DNA of 64,000 bases from Asterias rubens (taxonomy: Eukaryota; Echinodermata; Asteroidea; Forcipulatida; Asteriidae): contig NC_047072.1 in assembly GCF_902459465.1 (NCBI RefSeq), forward strand, positions 14,989,267-15,053,266. Reading direction: 5' to 3'. The position numbers and the translations under genes were made by a program. Shown in pieces: positions 55,005 through 64,000 of this stretch. Each line of letters opens with the position of its first letter. Position 1 is the stretch's first letter. Under the pieces are notes generated by a model. It was not told the DNA's origin, did not search any database, and was given only the letters and a program-made list of their open reading frames with translations.

Positions 55005-55235
55005 ACTCTCTAAATGTAAAAGAGTGAAAAACACCACTCTTTACGTTTAGAGTTGTCCCTCATAGCTCTTTAAAAAGAGTGGTGGTTATTTCACTCTTTT
55101 AGAGGAGTTTCACTCCAGGACAGAGTGAGAAATCACTCAAAAAAGATGCAAACTTCAATCTCAAAGAGTGGAAGACAACTCGAAAAAGAGTTGTCCTTCA
55201 TATGGCTCTTCAAAGAGTGCTTTTTCATACTATTC
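55005..55235. repeat. Fold-back repeat built from actctttt / aaaagagtg words
   Basis: The words aaagagtg and cactcttt recur about ten times in both orientations, with paired blocks such as ctctaaatgtaaa / tttacgtttagag and caccactcttta / aaagagtggtgg. The whole can fold into nested hairpins. It is probably a non-autonomous transposon of a family built on agagtg motifs. Confidence 0.6.
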
Positions 55236-57139
55236 TCTTCATGTTTTACTTTTAAAACTGAACATGTATTTAACATTTTGTTGTATTTATTATGATAGGT
55301 GCATGTATAAGTAAATGCCCGAGCATTATTAATTTAAATCAAAATGTAATTTAATTAAAGCTATTGTCAATGATACAAATACAATTTATTTTACGAGAGT
55401 TTCTCCATGAGTTAATAAATGCAATCATCGGATTTACACACAGTAATTTGGGGCATTTTAATCGAATTTTGCTATTTTTAAGAGGTTCTTTTAAGAGGTC
55501 CAAATGGTGTTTTCTTAAAGGCCTGTACGACTGAATGACTAATGACTCATCAATGTATTCTTCGCCAGTGTTTCGAGGTCCTCCCATCAGACAATTAACA
55601 TATCATCCCAGGGCCACGGAAAGAAATCCTTGCATTGCTTTGTCCAAAGCGAACTCACCTTTTCCTTAAAATAACTTTGTATAGATTAACAAAACATAGC
55701 GAAAATAAATGGCTTGGATGTGTTTATTTATTTAAAGTTGATTGTTCAATTATCATTTTTTTAGCGACTGCTTCGGAATTTCAACACCGAAGAGCAGTAT
55801 TTCGTGGAAGGATCCCATGGTCTTTCCACCGAAGTTTAACAGTGAACACGATGTCTGGGGTAGATGGGGTTCTTATCGCAGGGATTGTTCTAACGGTAGC
55901 GCTAACAAAGAACGAAAGAAAACAGGAAGATTAAATCAATCGTGAAACAGCGACGGGAAGTGACCCGAATGAGACGAACAAGGTACGATGAGGGGGTTTG
56001 AGATTACGAAGAGAGGACCAGCGACAAACAACAACAACACAGAAAGCCACACTGCCCAAGCGACAAGGCCGAGGACAAGGCTTGTTTTCACTCCTCGCCA
56101 GGGTGTTGTTCTTGGGTTTCTCCTCCCCTTGCTAAACAACAAACCAGAGCAAAAGAATAAAACACGACCGATCTACATCAAAAGAAGGAAAAAACCCAGA
56201 AGGTCATCTTCTGTGTAACCAGTTAAGTCCAGATTAAATAACACATCAATGCGCCCGGGACTGAAGTTAATCGTTTATTTTTCCCGTTTGTCAGAAGTCC
56301 TTGGCTCATCAATGCATTTCCAGCTCGTCACGCAGACCTCAGTGTGAACTTGGCCGAGGCGTCGGGCTCACGGACGGCCAAGCCATCTCCTGACGACATC
56401 GCGACGGGGGTACCGGCCATTTACTCTTTATATTTGTCAACAGGGCGAAAAACGAGCACAAGAATGGTTTTAATAACTACATCATAAGTGTGAATAGCCA
56501 GCCCAGACGAGCACCGCGGTTGGTCTTTAGGCATTCAAATCTAACGCCAGTTTTTACTTCCACTCCGGTACATTTGTCAAGTTTTACGCTCTACGAATTC
56601 TTCCTAACTGCGCGCGAGGAGTTTGTTTTGTGTACAATGAATACGAGTTACATAAATTGGATACAAATGCATTCTTGTCACCGAATGACTTTGTGATTAT
56701 AATAATTTGCCAAGGCAATAGGTCGAGAAATTGTCGCGAATTTTCTCAAAGCCGATGTTTTGTTGGCCTACCCGCGGGAGGTGCTATTTGAATGACTCGT
56801 AGAAAACACACAACAACAAATACACTTCGCTATTGGTTCGTTGGTTACCAACACTTTGGGAGTTAGTTCAAAATTGTAACTGTATTTAATTGCTGATGCA
56901 ATATGAAGAAGCCCACACAGTAAACCAACATAGCAGAGCTTCAAACCTCAAACTAACGCGGGCTACCAAGACTGGAAAATCCCAACCCAATAAATAGGTC
57001 AAACGACAATGCGTTTATGGGGAAAAATGTGCCTTATGTGAACTAATGTCCGTCCAATTATCTTCCATCATCAACAAATTGTTTTGATTCAACACTGTTG
57101 TTCTTACAATGCTATATTGTCTTGTCCATCACAACGTAA

Positions 57140-57300
57140 ACTCTGCTTTCTTCAGAAGACGATCAGAGCATACTGATCGGAACGTCGAGTTGAAACCAAC
57201 GGTTCTTTTCAGAACCACCCCAACTCATTTAGATATAGTCATTACATGGTGTTACCGCAAACCTTTCCATAAACGTAAACTCAATGCATCAAGAACGTTT
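57140..57300 (+). repeat. Dispersed repeat with a gatcagagc...gaacgtcgag core
   Basis: cttcagaagacgatcagagc followed by atactgatcggaacgtcgag and ttgaaacc resembles the gaagatg...cgaaacgtcg signature that I associate with the 3' tails of Penelope-like and related retroelements in invertebrates. It includes the dyad gatcag/ctgatc. The class is uncertain and no reverse transcriptase is visible. Confidence 0.35.
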
Positions 57301-60095
57301 GACTTCTCATTATTCAGTAAATTATACACTTGGCAAAAGACAGGGTGAATTTATAACAGGAACAATTGTCAGGATTATTTCGCTGATTGAAATCGTCTAG
57401 TTTATAATTACATCGACCAACCCGTGGAAATCAAACTTTTGGATGCGTTTTGGGGAATAACGAACAAACGGTTATACATTATGTTTTTTCATTTTTTTTC
57501 TTGCACACTGTGCCTATCGAGTAAACCAGAATATATTAAAAAAAAAATTTAAGGAAAAGATCATCGCACATGCGTAGAATAAAAATGGAGGTATTTGTGT
57601 CAACTGATATATGTCAAATTTAAATGTAAGATTTTATGTAAACATTCGTTAATTTGTTTTTCTCACCAGTTCCAGACCAACGTTTGATGTTTACTTCGTT
57701 TTGTTGTCTTGTTATAACGCACAATTTTGTTAATTCTTTTTTTTTTAAATACACTTATATCCGGGAAACTGACCTATTGAGAGGAATTGTCAGGAAACAA
57801 AGTAAGCTTTTAAGAAAAAAACTTCACTTAAAAAAAGAAAAGCTACATGAATCAGAGCTGCCTGAGAAGCAGACACTTTTCCAATCTACTTGTTGCTTAG
57901 TGAAAATGAGCAACAGTCAAAGATTGTGCATAATGATCATGGTAAAATTGGCTGGTAACCTTATTCTGGTGCACATAATTTCGTTGTGCTTAGATACTTT
58001 TGCTGTTCTAAGAAGCTCTATATTTGGGCCCATATCATGTTTTATGAAGGTCCTGACTAAAAACTATTCTTATCTTTTAAGATCAATGGCGTCATCAGGT
58101 ACGGTTTTGCATTAATCTCCAATTGGATAGTAACAAGTCTGCATTTAGTATTCACACAATCATGATCAAGAGCTACAAGAGCTACATTGTGATGAAACGG
58201 CTCCGAAGGGCTTGCTATGAAATGGCCTCGGGTCAGTTTCCTATTCAATTTGCCTTTCTGTCATACCCTTAACGTATTTTAAGGAAACAGATTTTTGTGT
58301 ATTTTGTAAGCAACTAAACAAAACGAACAAACTGACATAGGACACTTTTCTTGCAGTTTTTGTTACCATGACCTTATTGGAGTTTTCGTGTGTCACTTAA
58401 GGCCTATATATGAGATCATGAAGAGCTGTCACAAATCATGTCAAAAAGATGTTTCAAGAATACCCAACAAACCCTGCCTCTGGCGAGTAACCATCACAGG
58501 ACTTCACTAAATGCTCGCATTCTATGGAGTTGTTATATTCCAAAGTACTGACACCTTTTAGGGTTTAACACTGTCTGTGGTATTTACTCTTGATAATTAA
58601 GTTCCCGATTCGGAGAGGGGTAACAATCACACAGTCTGACCTTCCGTAGGGATTACACCTTTGGCGAGTAAGTTTGTAAGAGTGACTTGTTAAAGACAAC
58701 ACTCAGATGGAAGGGTCGTGTTGAAATCCGCTAAGAGTGAGTGTTAGACAAGATTCGCATACTTTACTCTGGCTTATAACAGTTTGGCTTCTTCCTGGAG
58801 ATAAGGAGGAAGCATTGAGTTTTTCCTTGGGGACAATCAAGATATAACTGTCTTGGATAGGTTGGGGGAAACATCAGTACATAAGATTGATGATGTAAAC
58901 TTAACAAACTCGACAGTTTTTTCTCAGTCATGTAATTTTAGTAAGACATTTTGCAAATACAAGAAAAGAACAGCGAGAAATGACACATGTTTTGAGCTCC
59001 TGTTATCACTTAATTTCAGATGAAGACGGTTTGGGGGATCAACTGCTCGTCTTTTATGAAGTAATCCCTGGGGGTTGGACGAAAGCAAACACCCAAAGAT
59101 TTCAGGATTAAAAGCCGGACTTTTAGCTTTTGTTCTGTTTTGTGGAAGCACATGAGAATGTGTCTTTATGAGTGAATACCGTCTGGAAGTTAAGCCATAC
59201 TAACAGACATTTTGCTTGTCGTTATCATAAGCCTTCTGAAGTGGATTATTAGTGCTTATGGTCCCGTCCAGTAACGAGGTACTGCACGCAAATTAGAAAC
59301 ACTCAAAATTGTTGACACGTGACGTCATTGGAGGCCAGCCATTTTGAATAACTGCTTCAACTCTTAAACAAGAATCAGACGAACGCAAATTCAATCTAAG
59401 AAGTATTTGACAATAGTTATGTTAATTGTTGAGGATGTAGTTACAATGTTGATCAACCAAGGCACATTTTCAACCTCGTACATTCACAATAGTGAATTCG
59501 TCACATATACATTGCGATAGTTATCCCTATATGGTTACAAAAGAACTGAGTTTCTGCTTCGTCAAACAAATTACTAACCATTTGGATCTTCCCAAAATTT
59601 ACTTTCGATCACTGAGTATGAGAAGACCTATACAAATAAAGTGTCTGGTCGAATAAACGTTTTCTGAATCTTATAAAACTTCCTTTATAAAAGTAGTCAA
59701 TGTAAAAATCTTGGCACTTATGTCGGTGTATTTTGACAACACCTCGTGGTGATTAGGGGTAACACGTGCTCATTAGGAGGTGTAATTGGGCGATTAACCA
59801 CACCAAGGAGATTGCCACTTTCTGACATTCTCAATGGATGAGCACGACTCAAAGTTAACGTGACACGATCTGTCTGCAGGGAACAAGTCAGTTGTCAGAC
59901 ATCATACAGAGTTTTTAGCATGGGTCTGAAACAGCCGGCGACTGTTTGGCGAGTCCATTTTGTGATTAGCTTCACTCTGATACTGAGATTATATGACCAA
60001 CTGCTTGAATAAGACTTAAATAGGGCTAGGTTTGCTTGAGAATCAAATGTATTAACATATTTATTACTTCTGGTTTGTAGTTAGTAATTAGCCAA

Positions 60096-60223
60096 AGCCC
60101 GTGAGTTTAAACTAAGCTATCATCGCACATTGTCCGCAATGATCTACAGAAGAGCCCAGAGCCCGTGAGTTTAAACTAAGCTATCATCGCACATTGTCCG
60201 CAATGATCTACAGAAGAGCCCAG
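60096..60223 (+). repeat. Perfect 64-bp tandem duplication
   Basis: Two adjacent identical units begin agcccgtgagtttaaactaa at 60096 and 60160. Each ends cagaagagcccag and is followed by a CT-rich tract. There are no mismatches, so the duplication is very recent (or an assembly artefact). Confidence 0.93.
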
Positions 60224-62654
60224 CTCTCTCTTTCTCTATCTCTCTCTGTTTCGAGAAGTTTTGTGCACAACTTTTTAAAGGCAGTTATACCTCGTCTCTA
60301 GTTTTCACTATACAACATTACATGCACACAGCATTTACTACAAGTTTGCTATTAGTTTAATCCACTCTGGACGCCAAGACGAGGAAAACTGTCATATAAA
60401 AGTTAAAACCTCTTTCTTTCTGAAAACTCACGTCGTTGTCTTGTTCATATCCACCTGCAACTAGCTGTTATAAGCTTAATTTTAGAAATGCGTGATTTGT
60501 AGATGGATGAGAAGATGTGCTAACTGTAAATAAAATAGTACAACCAAACGGTAAATTTACACGTGTTTAGAGAAAGGCAACATGCCAGTTGTGGCCCCTC
60601 CCCAGACCTTCACTACACGGCCCCGATCTACTAATACCTTTATGTAAATCCGACCGTTGTAACCGAATTAGAATCAATCATGGAACACATCAGTAATCTT
60701 CTCTTTAAAAGAAAATCAGAAGAGCTACCCTCCCATACACTAAATCATAGACCAGACAAACAAACCCAGCTCAGAAGAGACAAACCGACTGTCAAAGTGG
60801 TGTAACAAGGGTTAACCATCATCACCAGAACACATAGATCAAGCACATTGCAAACAAGCCAAGTGTGCCCTATCGAGGCACAGCTTCACACCAATACCAT
60901 GCCTAGGGGTGTTCAGCCAGAGACAATAGGGGAGTTTTACCAGGTGTTTGCCACCATTGTAAGGAGGTGACTTCACGGGTTGTCGAAACAAAATGATAGC
61001 TGCTTTGAAGTCATGGAAAGGTTCATCACCCAGAGTATACAATACCTTGCAATCTACTATCTACATGGCAAGACTTCGTGGAAAAAAATAAAACACACAC
61101 AGACCAAATTGTTCACACAGTGCTAGCTAACGGTTATGTTACAAATGTTGAATGAGGTGAGACTCTGTAAGAGCTGTTTGGAGGTGGGCCATCATCAGCA
61201 GATTCATAGTCATAGTAGGCTCTTTATCCCATCTTCCTGACACCAAACCATTCCAAACTAGTAAATCAAGATTTACAATACAACACAGTAATGTGTGACA
61301 CACTCTATGCACTGATGAAGTGACAGTTTACATTGAAACATCCCTTGAGTCCTACCATTACAGCAAACCTATGGTGAGACGGACACCTAAAGCCACAATC
61401 AACACTCACTAGCTCCAGGCAAAGCAATTTCACATGACACACCAAATTTACCATTCCCCTGTTGATCGCCCTTCATTCCCTAAGCAAAATGCACTCACTT
61501 TTGTTGTCTTGTTTTTCTACGTGACGGGCCAATTGACTTTCAGTCACAGCGTTTTGGACTCTTAAAGTTAAAGTGTTAATAAAATAAATAAAATGTTGCG
61601 TTTATAATTCTCTTGACACCTCATTCGTTTATTTCTTGTTTTTCAAGATGATGTGGGTTGATTGAACAATGAATCAAACAAACAAACTGACAACCCTAAA
61701 ATACTGCAGTTCTCATGACATTTATGCAAAAATATTATTCATCTTCTAATGTAAACTTTCTTAGGTTTCCTCCAAATAAAAATGTGAAGATTGGCTCAAA
61801 CCTCAATAGTCTTTGGTACGACCAGTGGAAAGTTCCCAATATTGTCACTTGGAAGCAGGAATCTGCTTACTACAATTTTTTACGCTTACGGACCTCTGTA
61901 ATTACATGATTCTATGGACCATAAAGCAAATAATTCCACGGTAAGCAGAGCCATTAAAATAAGCATACTAGGTTATTTCTTAATGAACCCAAAGCTTACT
62001 GTGTATTGTGATGTGTTATGAGAAGTTGTATTTGACGCATCATTCTGTTATCATTACAAAATCAAATTGCTTCATTGGCTTTTCTTAATATCATGATTAT
62101 GTTTTAATTGAATTCATAATGATAGCAGGAGGAGGAGCACGAACGATTATTAGTTAACGTCATTTTTATTTATTGGCATTCAGCGAGGGTTTCCGATCGG
62201 AAGGGTGCCGTCATATTGAGCAAATTACCCGCCACCTCAGTGGACTCGCTCGCTTCATTCTCTCGGTCAAGACACCGTACTCAGTTATTGTAATCGCATG
62301 ACAAAGGAGTGAATTTCACTGTATAACAGTATCATTTTTAGCAAGAAATTGCTCTGTTGTTACATCGGTCGCGTCTATTTGTCTGATGGGGTTACGACCC
62401 ACACGCCTGGGGACGCTCCATGGGGGTAATACGGGCAGCAATACGGGCATCGTATGCCGGGCCGGAGGATTGGACTGACTACCAACCATCCGGTCAGAAT
62501 CATGATCCTGTCCTGCTCATTGCATTCAACCAATGTTTCTATAATATCAACATACACGGCACCGCCATTGTCCAATCATCATCCAGAGATTTCGTTTTTT
62601 GGGGGGACTGAGCCGCAATAACAAAAGCCACCCAAATAGAATTATCCGCCATTG

Positions 62655-62669
62655 TATTGTCATGCTAAT
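62655..62669 (+). promoter_or_regulatory. SOX-POU (Sox2-Oct4-like) composite motif
   Basis: TATTGTCATGCTAAT joins a SOX half-site (ATTGT) to an octamer-type POU site (ATGCTAAT) with the one-base spacing of the classical composite element; only the first base departs from the usual C. It lies about 250 bp upstream of the candidate start codon at 62918. CCAAT boxes occur near 62530 and 62572. Confidence 0.45.
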
Positions 62670-62917
62670 CCAAATAGGGGGTAGGATTCGTCCTTAACTT
62701 GGCCCCTCAGTAGCCCACGTGACTGACAGGGTGGCCCTGTCGAATTGCCCTGTGTTATGAATAAGTAAAAGGCGACCCCAATAACTTGATGGATTTGAGT
62801 GGAGTTCAGGACCACTAGACACCCGTAGTTCTTGAAAACTTTGGGCATAACAACCACAAGTATCCCTGCTGGATCATCTTTGATTTTAGACGCTTGCATA
62901 ACTGTGTTGATTGTATA

Positions 62918-63035
62918 ATGGCAGTTTGTACGGATCGTTCAACGCAAATTATAAGCACATCTCACCCTGGTCGGACCATGGAAATGGTAAATGCTGCTCA
63001 ACGGGCAATGAACGCCAAAGTCACATCTACATCAA
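62918..63035 (+). CDS. Candidate first coding exon of an unidentified gene (continues beyond the window)
   Basis: The ATG at 62918 opens 39 codons plus one base, ending exactly at a strong donor (A|gtaagt, 63036). The peptide starts MAVCTDRSTQIISTSHPGRT and continues MEMVNAAQRAMNAKVTSTS. Codon composition is balanced, unlike the AT-rich surroundings, and the upstream 700 bp is GC-richer with CCAAT boxes and a SOX-POU-like motif, as expected of a promoter. I do not recognise the protein. Further exons must lie beyond 64000, since none is visible in the last kilobase. A chance open frame next to a donor remains possible. Confidence 0.35.
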
Positions 63036-64000
63036 GTAAGTGTCACATTACTATTTGAAAAAAAAAATCTTATCAGCTTTGAAAATTATGACTCTGTATT
63101 TCAATTTCAACGAATTTACTTTAGATCTATAACAAAAGTAAAAGTAAAATTAAAAGTTGTTAGAAACAATACAGCAGAATATAAAATAAGAACTCGGTAA
63201 AATACACTAAAAGTTTTTAGAATCATGGATATTGTTATATTCAATTCAAGTTTATAGTAGTTATTTCTCTTAGAATTTTAAACAAACCTTTAAAAAGTAA
63301 AGAATATGATGTGGTAAACTATGCCCCACACAGAATAATATTACGTGTAACACGGTAGCGAGCTTTGCGTAATACCGGTAGTACCTACACAGTGCGTAAG
63401 ACCGGTAGCACAGATACATTGCGTAAGACCGGTAGTTACCCATGCAGGGGGAACTACTGTGCGTCACACCAGTAGCTGGTTTTGCACCTGCTGAACTACA
63501 GCGGTCCACTAGCTGCGACTCCGAGCATGCTCTGAGTCACCAGGGTTTAAGATTTATGATATGTGCTTACAATATTACTTCTAATATAGCCCCATTTCAG
63601 CCAGCCTATTTACAAACAATATATACAACAACATTTAAAGTATTGCCTTTTCAATAAGAAAGCATCCACAAAGTTTTAAAAGATAAAAACAAGTAGCCTA
63701 CCCAATAGTTCTGATCATTGATCTCCAGCAATCGGGTATTCAGCTTCTATACAGTTGTAAATCAGCCATGTGCATGAAACCCTAAACACTGCAAATAATG
63801 TTTCGCGTGAAATAATTTGCTTATGTTTATCCGAGTCTAAGCAACATATGCATTTTTAATTGTAGTCGTGAGTAAGAACAACAGTTTGGCGGGAAGAAGA
63901 GTAGATTTGAATCTACTAAAAAATAATTTAATGTGATGGGAATGTTATCAAACTCAAATCATTTGAAAAGTATGTATGTCTATTTTTTCATAAAAACAGT
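63036..64000. other. Sequence downstream of the candidate exon, probably intron
   Basis: AT-rich with no coding exon seen. It includes a small tandem array at 63366-63478. Confidence 0.4.
63366..63478 (+). repeat. 27-bp tandem repeat with a gcgtaagaccggtag core
   Basis: tgcgtaataccggtag, tgcgtaagaccggtag and tgcgtaagaccggtag start at 63366, 63393 and 63420 (27-bp period). A diverged fourth copy, tgcgtcacaccagtag, lies at 63460. The local CpG content is raised. Confidence 0.8.

Larger units (their letters stand above)
46032..62917. other. Gene-poor 17-kb region
   Basis: I found no exon with recognisable protein similarity. The region starts with the MRPS31 3' UTR and contains scattered microsatellites ((AT)n near 51455-51474, poly-C at 48677-48691), a fold-back repeat (55005-55235), a repeat with an aacgtcgagttgaaacc core (57140-57300), a 64-bp duplication (60096-60223) and promoter-like clusters (54400-54700, 59316-59331). 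It may be the upstream regulatory region of the gene beginning at 62918, or may contain lineage-specific or non-coding genes I cannot recognise. Confidence 0.5.

Noticed and set aside
57654-58115. An open frame of about 150 codons on the plus strand
   Set aside because: AT-rich with poly-T/poly-A derived Phe/Lys runs, no recognisable domain, and no convincing splice sites; probably chance, though it is the longest non-repeat frame in the gene-poor region.

Overview
This is a eukaryotic, almost certainly echinoderm (probably sea-star-like) genomic window. It has AT-rich introns with GT-AG splice sites and short exons. Six protein-coding genes resemble their vertebrate orthologues closely. The dispersed repeats (a tRNA-derived SINE, several fold-back MITE families, microsatellites) are of the kind seen in deuterostome invertebrates. 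The species call rests on this overall look and on remembered repeat families, not on a search. All exon structures were built by hand: each junction was chosen so that GT/AG sites, reading phase and family similarity agree.

Layout: (1) 185-1084 +, the last two exons of CDC40/PRP17, a splicing WD40 protein, with a SINE in the intron. (2) 1085-6390, intergenic, with a MITE and a palindromic repeat. (3) 6889-25518 +, an NR2E1/tailless-type nuclear receptor spread over about 19 kb, with two phase-compatible alternative first coding exons (6889-6964 and 15347-15482), the second behind a TATA box. Its 3' UTR region carries eight perfect copies of a 51-bp repeat. (4) 27645-32659 -, TRMT2B (mitochondrial tRNA/rRNA m5U methyltransferase, 9 exons). 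(5) 32809-36317 +, MEAF6 (subunit of NuA4/HBO1/MOZ acetyltransferase complexes, 7 exons), head-to-head with TRMT2B across 149 bp. (6) 38461-41830 -, OSTM1 (lysosomal ClC-7 partner, 6 exons). (7) 42135-46031 +, MRPS31 (mitochondrial small-subunit ribosomal protein, 7 exons), head-to-head with OSTM1 across 304 bp. (8) 46032-62917, about 17 kb without a recognisable gene, with repeats and a few promoter-like clusters. (9) 62918-63035 +, a candidate first coding exon of an unidentified gene, about 250 bp downstream of a SOX-POU composite-like motif.

The gene set falls into two kinds: compact housekeeping genes in divergent pairs (25-46 kb), and one long-introned developmental regulator flanked by gene-poor DNA. 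CDC40, NR2E1 and OSTM1 also lie together on human 6q21, where OSTM1 and NR2E1 are neighbours. The window therefore probably preserves an ancient deuterostome linkage, which supports calling the receptor NR2E1. No CRISPR array, rRNA, functional tRNA gene or bacterial or viral gene system was seen. The most interesting points are the microsynteny, the dual first exons of the receptor, the two divergent gene pairs, the 51-bp 3' UTR satellite, the small palindrome family and the SOX-POU-like motif.
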